A stretch of DNA of 6,501 bases, from contig CAYGHG010000133.1 in the NCBI GenBank assembly GCA_964349515.1, forward strand, positions 1 through 6,501, in the 5' to 3' direction. The position numbers and the translations under genes were made by a program. Shown piece after piece: positions 1-5,959 of the stretch. The DNA is from CAYGHG01 sp964349515. Its GTDB lineage: Bacteria > Oederibacteriota > PGYV01 > CAYGHG01. The notes beneath the pieces were generated by a model. That model was given only the letters and a program-made list of their open reading frames with translations, did not search any database and was not told where the DNA came from. Numbering within the stretch: position 1 is the first letter of the stretch; the number at the start of each line of letters is the position of its first letter.

Positions 1-1
1 C

Positions 2-7
2 TATAAT
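2..7 (+). promoter_or_regulatory. possible -10 box ahead of the operon
   Basis: A perfect TATAAT lies 36 bases before the ATG at 44, a plausible distance for a -10 element of the metal-uptake operon. The matching -35 box would fall outside the window, so this cannot be confirmed. The AT-rich leader (8-43) ends in a good ribosome binding site, AAGGGAG at 29-35. No convincing Fur or Zur-like inverted repeat is visible in the 43 bases available. Confidence 0.25.
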
Positions 8-43
8 GCACTCATATATTTATAAAACGAAGGGAGTATTAAT

Positions 44-631
44 ATGAAAAGAACAGTTATGATTATGGCGGCGGTATTTATATTTTCCTTGTCATACGCT
101 TCAGACGCGCCTGTGCCTGTGACACCTGCGGCTGAAGCAGCCGCTGAGGCTGTGACAAAGGCGGCAAAAGAGGACAAGTCGGTTTTTGACGCTGTGATGG
201 GGATATTTGCGCCTTCTGAAAAAAAAGAGGAGGGAGTGACGCAGACCGCTTCAACTATGGAAGCCGAGTATGAAGAAGAAGCTGAGGAGGGGATTTTCAC
301 CCTTCCCGGAAAACTGCTGATAGCGGGAAACCTGTTCTCAACAGGCATAGCGGCGCTCTCGTGGATAAACTTGAGCCAGGGCACGCAGTTTTATGAACAA
401 ATGTACGCTGATATCAACAACACCACGCTTGAAAACTACGACAAACTAAAAATGATGCGCCAGGCCGTGCTGAACGCCGAAACCCAGGCCTGGGTGACAA
501 CCGGAATCGCGGCTGTGCTTATTTCTTACACTATCGTTGACGTGTTTTGGCTGCACGCGGCTTTTCCGCTGGAGCCTGAGTTTAAGTCAGATTCTGAAAC
601 GCAGATACTTACGCTTAATTACAGGTTCTGA
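44..631 (+). CDS. exported small membrane protein, unknown function, first gene of metal-uptake operon
   Basis: I do not recognise this 195-residue protein. Residues 1-20 look like a signal peptide (MKR, hydrophobic core, cleavage near SYA-S). The next 60 or so residues are low complexity, rich in Ala, Pro and Glu, with an acidic patch around 73-82 (EAEYEEEAEE), and are probably disordered. Two hydrophobic segments follow (about 90-109 and 149-172). Between them is a polar, probably helical stretch with many Tyr, Asn and Gln. This hairpin, with a Val-Asp (VDVFW) near the end of the second segment, resembles a C-terminal module I associate with assorted envelope proteins of poorly characterised bacteria, but I cannot name a family. 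The chain ends in ILTLNYRF, an alternating strand with terminal Phe like an outer-membrane protein C-terminus, although the rest does not look like a beta barrel. The start is supported by AAGGGAG 9 bases upstream. The tonB-family gene begins only 6 bases after the stop, so a role linked to TonB or the receptor is likely by context only. Confidence 0.8.
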   Translation: MKRTVMIMAAVFIFSLSYASDAPVPVTPAAEAAAEAVTKAAKEDKSVFDAVMGIFAPSEKKEEGVTQTASTMEAEYEEEAEEGIFTLPGKLLIAGNLFSTGIAALSWINLSQGTQFYEQMYADINNTTLENYDKLKMMRQAVLNAETQAWVTTGIAAVLISYTIVDVFWLHAAFPLEPEFKSDSETQILTLNYRF

Positions 632-637
632 AAATAA

Positions 638-1219
638 ATGAGGCTGAAACTTCCGGCCGCAGGGGCGCTTTTTCTCTCCGCGGCGCTTCACGCCGCGCTG
701 ATAGGCACGCTTGCTTATACAGCGGTTACAGGAACTGAAAAAAACACTTCTGAAAAAACCATAGAGATTACGATAAACAATACCGCACAGGAAAATCAAA
801 TCCTGCCCCCTGTAAAAAAAAGGGCTGAAGAGACAAAACTGAACAAACAGGAAGAAAACAACAAAACAGATTACAGCCCTGAGGGCGCCACAGCCGCGCC
901 GCAGGGGATAAAAGAGGGCCATGAGGGGGACTCTGTCATGGACTACCGCGATATGGTGCGGCGCAGGCTGCAGGAAAACAGGCGCTATCCTTACGCGGCG
1001 AGGTCGGCAGGCACAGAGGGCAGCGTGGGCGTGATTTTTTCAATAAAGAGCGGGGGCGGACTGGGTTACGCTTCTGTTGAGAGCGGCTCGGGCAGCGGGG
1101 TGCTTGACGCGTCGGCTATTGAGGCTGTGCGCGGCTCGTCGCCTTTTCCGCCGCTTCCCGAAGAATACACAGCGGATGAAATGGAAATCAGGGTAAATAT
1201 AATATACAGGCTTAAATAG
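638..1219 (+). CDS. tonB: TonB-family energy transducer protein
   Basis: This protein carries proton-motive energy from the inner membrane to an outer-membrane receptor. The 193-residue chain has the TonB layout. A single N-terminal anchor (about residues 8-29) holds Ser14 and His18 in S-x3-H spacing, the pattern known from the TonB transmembrane helix (Ser16/His20 in E. coli). A polar Lys/Glu/Asn-rich linker follows (about 33-100). A C-terminal TonB domain (about 104-192) shows YPYAAR, the strand GSVGVIFSI, the helix LDASAIEAVRG and the SSPFPPLP turn. The linker is short and contains few prolines compared with E. coli TonB. The ribosome binding site is weak (AGG at 623-625) and the gene starts 6 bases after its neighbour, so translation is probably coupled. 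The receptor gene follows after 8 bases, which suggests a dedicated TonB. ExbB and ExbD are not in the window and must come from elsewhere. Confidence 0.9.
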   Translation: MRLKLPAAGALFLSAALHAALIGTLAYTAVTGTEKNTSEKTIEITINNTAQENQILPPVKKRAEETKLNKQEENNKTDYSPEGATAAPQGIKEGHEGDSVMDYRDMVRRRLQENRRYPYAARSAGTEGSVGVIFSIKSGGGLGYASVESGSGSGVLDASAIEAVRGSSPFPPLPEEYTADEMEIRVNIIYRLK

Positions 1220-1227
1220 GAGAAAAA

Positions 1228-3084
1228 ATGAAAAAACTTCCGGTGTTTCTGATTATAGGGGTTCTATTTTTTTCCGGCGCGCGCTCGGAGGTGATAGACG
1301 CGGGCGAAGTCATAGTTGAGGAACTGCACGAGAACAGCCTCGGCGTGGACTCACACTCAAGGCAGAGCGCAATAATAGTAAAAGCTGACATAGAGGCGGG
1401 GCCGCAGACAGGCGTTGCTGAAATTCTTAAAAACATCCCCGGCGTCTATTTTGAAAAAGCCGGCGCGGGAAATTTCGGGGCGGGCAATGCGGCGCCTTCG
1501 CTTTTCAGGATACGGGGCCTCGGCGCGACGCCAAACTCAGGGATTATAACATACATAGACGGCAGGCCGCAGTATATGGGGCTCTGGAGGCACCCGATTT
1601 TTGATACATTGAGCCTTGATAACATTGAGTCAATAAAACTCATAAAAGGCGCCTCGTCGGTGCTTCACGGAAACCAGGCCTCTGCGGGCGCGGTGGAGAT
1701 TGTAACCGCGTCAAGGAAGGAAGAGGGAGTGGAGGCAAAACTCGGTATTTCCGGAGGCAGTTACTTTACCCAGGATTATTTCTTGACCGCGCTCGGCAGG
1801 AAAGGGCCGGTTGATTTCAGCCTAAGCGGAGGTTACCGCTCAAGCGACGGCAAAAGGCCGCACTCGGGCTCTTACACGCAGAACTACGGGATAAAACTCG
1901 GCTGGGATATTGATGAGGAATGGAGGGCGGGCGTTTCGGTATCTTACACAGACGCATTTTTTTACAACCCCGGGCCTGTTACCGCGGCTCTATGGGATAA
2001 GGATGAGGAAGCCTGCAAGACGATACAAAAAAGCTATGACCTGAGGCTTGTACAAAAGATTGATGAAGGCGAAGCTGAAGTAATAGTATATGCGGAAGAG
2101 GGTTTTAACGATTTTGTGAAACAGCGCGACGGCCTCGGGGTACTGCGCGAGGGCAGCGACAACATATTTGCCAATTACGGGGTGATTATAAAGCGCGAGT
2201 TTAAGATTTTTCCCGGCAACAGCATAATAGCGGGTTTTGACTACCGCTATTTTCAGGGGCACTTCATAAACTATGTGCCTGTTATGAGCCCTTTTAAGCG
2301 TGATGTGAAATGGAGTGAGAACGACTATGCGCCCTATTTCATGATTTCACAGGAGGCGGGGATATTCGGCGTGTCATTTGGATTACGCTACGGCTATAAT
2401 TCCAAATGGGGAGGGGAAATAATCCCGCAGGCAGGGATAAAGGCCTCAATCTTTGACGGCAATACGGTCTTTATAAACTACGCAAAGGGTTACAAGACAC
2501 CCGCGATGGGGCAGGCAATATTTGCGCAGTATGATTCACTGATCCCCGAGAACTTATCGCAGTATGAAGCCGGCGTGGAGCACAGGGTAAAAGGGCTCTT
2601 TAAGGCGTCGCTGACGCTTTTTCAGTCAGAGGGAAACAACATGCTGAGGACCGATCCCGTGGATTCAAAACTTAAAAATACCGGTTTCATAATCACGCGC
2701 GGTGTTGAAACCTCGGCCGAGGTTTTTTTGTTTGACCTGATGAAACTGTACGGGAGCGCGTCATACACCGACCCGGGGGAAAAAACAGCGGGGTTTGCCT
2801 ATTTCAGCGGGGTTGTCGGGGCTGAATTCCTGTTTCCGTATGATATCAGGCTTGATGTCAGCGCTGATTTCTGCCGCGGCCGTTTTGACGCCGACAACAG
2901 GGGGCTGAGGCTTGAAGAATATGCAAAGGCAAATGTCAGAATAAAAGCGCCTGTTGACACCGGTTTTACAAAAGTAACTCTCTTTCTGGATGCTGAGAAT
3001 ATTTTTGACAGGGCCTATCAGGTAAAGGCGGGTTATCCGTCGGACGGTATTATTGTAAGAGGCGGCTGCCTTGCTAAATTTTAA
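1228..3084 (+). CDS. TonB-dependent outer-membrane receptor, probably for metal or metal complex
   Basis: This is an outer-membrane gated beta-barrel that imports scarce substrates using TonB. In the 618 residues I see a signal peptide (about 1-20), a TonB-box-like stretch GEVIVEE (26-32), and a plug domain (about 45-160) with VAEILKNIPGV, FRIRGLG, ITYIDGRP, IESIKLIKGASSVLHG and AGAVEIVT. A barrel follows (about 165-618) of alternating aromatic strands, ending in LDAENIFDRAYQVKAGYP and a terminal Phe. The length is normal for a small receptor of the BtuB/ZnuD size class. AGGAG at 1218-1222 overlaps the upstream stop and fixes the ATG. The substrate is inferred from the downstream genes for a ZnuA/C/B-type importer. 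There is no His-rich external loop of the kind described in ZnuD, so zinc is not proven and a metallophore or another metal is possible. The 3' end overlaps the lipoprotein gene by 14 bases. Confidence 0.93.
   Translation: MKKLPVFLIIGVLFFSGARSEVIDAGEVIVEELHENSLGVDSHSRQSAIIVKADIEAGPQTGVAEILKNIPGVYFEKAGAGNFGAGNAAPSLFRIRGLGATPNSGIITYIDGRPQYMGLWRHPIFDTLSLDNIESIKLIKGASSVLHGNQASAGAVEIVTASRKEEGVEAKLGISGGSYFTQDYFLTALGRKGPVDFSLSGGYRSSDGKRPHSGSYTQNYGIKLGWDIDEEWRAGVSVSYTDAFFYNPGPVTAALWDKDEEACKTIQKSYDLRLVQKIDEGEAEVIVYAEEGFNDFVKQRDGLGVLREGSDNIFANYGVIIKREFKIFPGNSIIAGFDYRYFQGHFINYVPVMSPFKRDVKWSENDYAPYFMISQEAGIFGVSFGLRYGYNSKWGGEIIPQAGIKASIFDGNTVFINYAKGYKTPAMGQAIFAQYDSLIPENLSQYEAGVEHRVKGLFKASLTLFQSEGNNMLRTDPVDSKLKNTGFIITRGVETSAEVFLFDLMKLYGSASYTDPGEKTAGFAYFSGVVGAEFLFPYDIRLDVSADFCRGRFDADNRGLRLEEYAKANVRIKAPVDTGFTKVTLFLDAENIFDRAYQVKAGYPSDGIIVRGGCLAKF
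2708..2729 (+). other. terminator-like palindrome inside the receptor gene
   Basis: An 18-base perfect palindrome, AAACCTCGGCCGAGGTTT (2708-2725), runs into four more T residues, giving a seven-T run after the stem. Folded with a GGCC loop it gives a 7 base-pair stem and a U tract, which resembles an intrinsic terminator. It is wholly within coding sequence (receptor residues about 494-501, in the GVETSAEVFLF region). Whether it ends any transcription is unknown; the downstream importer genes would be affected if it did. Confidence 0.45.
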
Positions 3085-3865
3085 AACCGCTTCAGTCATT
3101 ATCTGCCTGGCGCTTTTTTCAGGCTGCGCAAAGCACGAAGCGCCGGAGATAATAGCCGGCACTCCCGCCATATACTCCGCGATAAAAGATACAGCTCCGT
3201 GGGCAAAGGCAGCCATGCTTGTGGAGCCCGGCCGCTGCCCCGGGCATTATGATATGAGGCCCTCTGACGCGGCTGCGGTCAAGTCCGCGAAATATATGGT
3301 GGTGCACGCCTTTCAGAAAGAGACTGCGGAAAAATTAAAAAAAATCAACCCCGATATAAAACTGACCGTACTGCCGTTCGGCGCTGTCCCTCTGCCTGAG
3401 GATTACATCATGGCGCTTAAAGCCGCGGAGCTTGTCTTAAAGCGGTTTTATCCCGTGAGGGAGCGTGAAATAACAAAAAACAGGCAGGCGGCTGAAGAGA
3501 TGATAAAAACCGAAACAGGCAAGGATGCCGCTTTGATTGAAAAGATCAGGGCAAAAAAAATCAGGGCAGTGTCTTCCACGTTCCACAAGAAAATGTCCGG
3601 GTATTTTGGCATGGAAGTTTTGGAATACTTTGGGGACCCGGAGTCGCTCACGGCCGCCAAAATATCGGCGATAAAAGGGATGAAACCGGATGTGATAATA
3701 AGCAATTATCCCGGCACGCATGACGCCGCGGCCCGCGCGATAGCCGCGGCCACGGGCGCGGAAGTAATTGTTGTTTCTAACTTCCCGGAGAACGGGCCTG
3801 ATAAAAATATGTTCATAAACCAGTGGAATAAAAATGTCAAAGAATTCAAAAAACTCGCTGATTGA
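3071..3865 (+). CDS. metal ABC transporter substrate-binding lipoprotein (ZnuA/TroA type)
   Basis: This is a periplasmic metal-capture protein that delivers ions to the ABC permease encoded two genes later. The start is TTG. The frame is closed by TAA at 3056-3058 with no ATG or GTG between, and only this start keeps the signal peptide; AGAGG (3058-3062) serves as ribosome binding site. Residues 1-19 form a lipoprotein signal ending in the lipobox LFSGC, so Cys19 would be lipid-modified. The body (264 residues in all) fits cluster A-I metal-binding proteins: GHYDMRPSD (58-66) at the place of the usual H-x-YEPSPSD ligand motif, a helix-rich middle (about 105-165), STFHKKMSGYFGMEVLE (169-185) like the second-lobe ligand loop, and a final lobe with KPDVIISN and EVIVVSNFPENG. 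Candidate ligands are His59, His172 and perhaps His79, His217 or Glu240. The family's NPHxW motif and the late Asp loop are not evident, and there is no His-rich loop. The metal is therefore unassigned. Confidence 0.85.
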   Translation: MLNFKTASVIICLALFSGCAKHEAPEIIAGTPAIYSAIKDTAPWAKAAMLVEPGRCPGHYDMRPSDAAAVKSAKYMVVHAFQKETAEKLKKINPDIKLTVLPFGAVPLPEDYIMALKAAELVLKRFYPVREREITKNRQAAEEMIKTETGKDAALIEKIRAKKIRAVSSTFHKKMSGYFGMEVLEYFGDPESLTAAKISAIKGMKPDVIISNYPGTHDAAARAIAAATGAEVIVVSNFPENGPDKNMFINQWNKNVKEFKKLAD

Positions 3866-4547
3866 GATAGAGCTCTCGGGTTTGCGCGCGTCAGCGGGCA
3901 AAAAGGAAATTCTGCGCGGTATTGACCTCTGTGTTAAAAAAGGGGAGTTTATAACCATACTCGGACAAAACGGCGCGGGAAAGACCACGCTGCTTAAAAG
4001 CATCATAGGGCTGGGTGTAAAATGCACGGGTGCCGTTACAGCCTCGGGCATAAGCGCCTCCAAAACCACAATAAACGAAATCAGAAAAAAATGCGCCTAT
4101 CTTCCGCAGGGTTTTGATATTGACAAAAATTTTCCCGTACTCGCCCGCGACATAGTAAATATCGGCGGCGGTACGCCTGAAGGCATAAGCGAGGCTGTCC
4201 GCGAGTTAAAAATTGAAAACCTGACAGATAAGCCTTTCGGGTTTCTCTCCGGCGGGGAAAAGCAGAAGATTCTGCTCGCAATGGTGCTGTCAAGGCGCCC
4301 CGCGATACTGCTTATGGATGAGCCGAACCTCAACCTCGACCCTATGGCATACGCTGTCATGACCGGTTTTTTGCAGGAGGCGGCAAAGAAACATTTGATA
4401 ACAGTATTGTTTGTCACACACCTGGCCTCTATGATACCGGGCAGCTGTGGAAGGGTTTTGGTTTTAAAAGAGGGAAAAATCACATATGACGGCAGCCCGC
4501 GAAGACTTTTAAAAATGAAAAAAAGCACGGAGTTTATTTATGGATGA
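3834..4547 (+). CDS. metal ABC transporter ATP-binding protein (ZnuC type)
   Basis: This cytoplasmic ATPase powers the adjacent permease. All nucleotide-binding landmarks are present in the 237 residues: Walker A GQNGAGKTT (44-52), Q-loop Gln92 (YLPQGF), signature LSGGEKQ (138-144), Walker B ILLMDEP (158-164) and the switch histidine His196 in FVTH. The D-loop reads NLNLD instead of the more common SALD, a mild variation. The YLPQ context and the spacing fit the manganese/zinc/iron chelate importer branch, and the genes on both sides confirm the assignment. The ATG at 3834 lies inside the end of the lipoprotein gene (32-base overlap) with only a weak GGA upstream, so translation is probably coupled. 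A slightly later start cannot be excluded because the first nine or so residues are not conserved-looking. Confidence 0.93.
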   Translation: MSKNSKNSLIEIELSGLRASAGKKEILRGIDLCVKKGEFITILGQNGAGKTTLLKSIIGLGVKCTGAVTASGISASKTTINEIRKKCAYLPQGFDIDKNFPVLARDIVNIGGGTPEGISEAVRELKIENLTDKPFGFLSGGEKQKILLAMVLSRRPAILLMDEPNLNLDPMAYAVMTGFLQEAAKKHLITVLFVTHLASMIPGSCGRVLVLKEGKITYDGSPRRLLKMKKSTEFIYG

Positions 4548-5337
4548 AATATTGGTGAAAGCTTTTCTGGCGGCAGTGGCGGCCGGCGCTCTTGCGGGGT
4601 TTACAGGTGTATTTATATACCTGCTCAACATTCCTTTTATCGGCGTGGCGGGAGCGCACTCTGCCATGGCAGGCGGGGTATGGGGGATGATAGCGGGCTT
4701 AAACCCGAAAATCACGGCGTTCGCCGCGGCGATAGCAGCCTCTGTTGCCGCAGGGCCGGTAAGCGACAGGGCAAAATCAAATGTAAACATTATAATGGCG
4801 GTTGTTTTTTCGGTTGTGATGGCGCTTGCGTTTCTCGGCGCCGCGCTGGTTGAGGGCGGCGACGCGGTGCTTGCAGGTTTTATATGGGGGAATATTTTCA
4901 TGGCGGGGTTTGGGGAAATAGTTTTTATGGCAGTTTTGTGGGCAGCCACAGGATTGTGGACAGCCCTCAACTACCGTAAAATCTGCGCTGTGCTGGTAAA
5001 CAGGGAAATAGCAGCAGCCTCCGGCATAAACGAGAAATTATACTTTTACACGATGCTCGCGCTCTGCGGCCTGACGGTCACGGCAGGGCTCGACATCATG
5101 GGCGGGCTCATGATATTTGGCCTCATAATAATCCCGCCTGCCGCGGCAAGCAGGCTGACAAGGGATTTGAAAATGTTTTTTGTTTTGTCATCTGCTTTTG
5201 GAGCGCTCTCCGCGGCCGTAGGGTGCGCTGTATCATTTGCCTTTGACCTGCCGGTCAGCGCCTGTGTGGTGCTGTCGGCGGCTGTATTGTTTCTGCTTTC
5301 GTTTTTTTCCGTCCCTTCGCGCTTCGCGGGGAAATAG
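4540..5337 (+). CDS. metal ABC transporter permease (ABC-3 family, ZnuB type)
   Basis: This is an inner-membrane channel subunit, expected to work as a homodimer with the upstream ATPase. The 265 residues are almost entirely hydrophobic, with about eight or nine membrane segments (roughly 8-29, 34-53, 57-73, 83-103, 121-141, 167-186, 188-204, 212-234, 239-257). Family features seen are AGAHSAMAGGVWGMIAGLNP (37-56, the position of the usual SHA...G..LG...G motif), the cytoplasmic coupling stretch NREIAAASGIN (154-164), GGLMIFGLIIIPPAAASRL (188-206), and the closing FDLPVSACVVL...FLLSFF. The length is typical. The ATG overlaps the ATPase stop by 8 bases, with GGAG at 4530-4533 as ribosome binding site. 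It is the last gene of the operon. A small hairpin-capable stretch near 5312-5328 and the repeat hairpin at 5363-5383 follow, either of which could protect or end the message. Confidence 0.93.
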   Translation: MDEILVKAFLAAVAAGALAGFTGVFIYLLNIPFIGVAGAHSAMAGGVWGMIAGLNPKITAFAAAIAASVAAGPVSDRAKSNVNIIMAVVFSVVMALAFLGAALVEGGDAVLAGFIWGNIFMAGFGEIVFMAVLWAATGLWTALNYRKICAVLVNREIAAASGINEKLYFYTMLALCGLTVTAGLDIMGGLMIFGLIIIPPAAASRLTRDLKMFFVLSSAFGALSAAVGCAVSFAFDLPVSACVVLSAAVLFLLSFFSVPSRFAGK

Positions 5338-5362
5338 AACATATTACAAGGACGGGTATTAA

Positions 5363-5397
5363 CCCCCCTTTTTCAAAGGGGGGGCAGGGGGGATTTG
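5363..5397. repeat. GC-rich hairpin repeat, copy 1
   Basis: Six C, five T, then CAAA and seven G, then CA and six G followed by ATTTG. The arms CCCCCCTTT (5363-5371) and AAAGGGGGG (5375-5383) pair perfectly around a three-base TTC loop. A second G6 block (5387-5392) could compete for the C arm. A diverged copy in the same orientation lies at 6011-6045. Such CCCCCC-TTT-AAAGGGGGG-GGGGGG-ATTT repeats are familiar from intergenic DNA of many bacteria, but I know of no agreed function. It sits 25 bases after the permease stop and could stabilise the 3' end of the operon message. It lacks the U tract of an intrinsic terminator. Confidence 0.8.
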
Positions 5398-5449
5398 CCT
5401 TGAAGTATTTGATGTTGTCTTTCTCTTTTTCAATCCTGCGCTTAAAGTA

Positions 5450-5478
5450 TTGACCGTGTATTTTCGCGGGTATATAAT
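5450..5478 (+). promoter_or_regulatory. sigma70-type promoter of the MNT gene
   Basis: TTGACC (5450-5455) and TATAAT (5473-5478) are separated by exactly 17 bases, close to consensus for a housekeeping promoter. The expected transcription start, 6-8 bases after the -10, falls at about 5484-5486, on top of the ATG at 5485. The rest of the intergenic stretch (5398-5449) is pyrimidine-rich, and I see nothing else in it. Confidence 0.7.
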
Positions 5479-5484
5479 GTATAT

Positions 5485-5817
5485 ATGGATGACAATATAA
5501 TGCTGGAAAAGGCAAAAGAGCAGATAAAAAATGCAGTAGCGACAGCCGGTTTTGGGCTGGCGGAAATAATACTTTTTGGCAGCAGGGCAAGAGGTACCGC
5601 GGAAAAAGACAGCGACTGGGATTTTATGGTTATTATTGAAAACAAACTTGAACTTAGAGAAATAATGAGCCTGACAGACAAAATAAAACGCGCGCTGATA
5701 AAAAGCGGCATGCCCAACGATGTGATAATCAAATATAAAGGCGATTTTGAATACAACAAAAGAACCTGCGGAAACGTATCGTATTACGCGGTGCAGGAAG
5801 GCAGGCAGATACTGTGA
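5485..5817 (+). CDS. MNT-type nucleotidyltransferase, antitoxin-like
   Basis: This is a small minimal nucleotidyltransferase (110 residues) of the MNT/HEPN toxin-antitoxin class. In characterised relatives (MntA) the enzyme adds AMP to the HEPN toxin and silences it. The active-site motif is intact: LFGSRARG (30-37) followed by SDWDF with Asp44 and Asp46, and a third acidic residue, Asp79, in NDVIIKY. The C-terminus NVSYYAVQEGRQIL is the usual ending for this family. The preferred ATG at 5485 has no leader if the promoter at 5450-5478 is used. ATG 5500 (residue 6) is an alternative that leaves the fold intact. Its stop overlaps the GTG of the HEPN remnant (GTGA), the gene order and spacing expected of a two-gene module. 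Since the HEPN partner is broken, the enzyme may be an orphan or may act on another HEPN protein. Confidence 0.88.
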   Translation: MDDNIMLEKAKEQIKNAVATAGFGLAEIILFGSRARGTAEKDSDWDFMVIIENKLELREIMSLTDKIKRALIKSGMPNDVIIKYKGDFEYNKRTCGNVSYYAVQEGRQIL

Positions 5818-5939
5818 ACGAACAGTCTTCCTTGTGGCTGAAATGAGATATCTTGATAATGCCTGACGCGGAAATGGCGGCAGAAAGTTTTAGGCTTGCA
5901 AAGGAAGTACATGATTTCATAGACGGAAAACTTAAATAG
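5814..5939 (+). pseudogene. HEPN-domain protein remnant, internally deleted
   Basis: Starting at the GTG that overlaps the MNT stop, the frame reads (M)NEQSSLWLK, a typical HEPN beginning, and then hits TGA at 5844-5846. The same frame continues as DILIMPDAEMAAESFRLAKE (5847-5906) and VHDFIDGKLK to TAG at 5937-5939, which looks like the last helix of a HEPN protein. An RYLD in another frame at 5846-5857 matches the RYPD that normally precedes that helix, and dropping one A at 5858-5859 would join RYLD to MPDAEMAAESF. A normal HEPN protein is about 125-135 residues; here only about 40 codons remain, so the helical core with its usual RNase residues is gone. The calls rest on remembered family features, not on an alignment. 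Confidence 0.65.
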
Positions 5940-5959
5940 AGGAATAAAGGGGAAGGGGC

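Noticed and set aside
1..43. Fur or Zur operator ahead of the operon
   Set aside because: No clear inverted repeat in the short leader available; any operator may lie outside the window.
2761..3216. Reverse-strand open frame across the receptor 3' end
   Set aside because: It overlaps the conserved receptor C-terminus and the lipoprotein signal on the other strand, and has no recognisable features.
3437..4069. Reverse-strand open frame of 210 codons spanning the lipoprotein and ATPase genes
   Set aside because: Both forward genes have strong family motifs across this span, and the reverse product shows no domain or credible start signal.
4509..4970. Long reverse-strand open frame opposite the permease
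   Set aside because: It is antisense to a clear ABC-3 permease, consists of low-complexity Ala/Pro/Thr/Ile text and has no family motif; it is a shadow of the GC-biased forward codons.
5363..5397. Intrinsic terminator for the operon
   Set aside because: The stem is very stable, but neither side carries the T tract expected right after the hairpin, and a related copy lies inside an open frame; repeat is the better label.
5892..5912. HEPN RNase motif R-x(4-6)-H in RLAKEVH
   Set aside because: The spacing fits by chance, but it lies in the last helix and not in the catalytic segment, which appears to be deleted.
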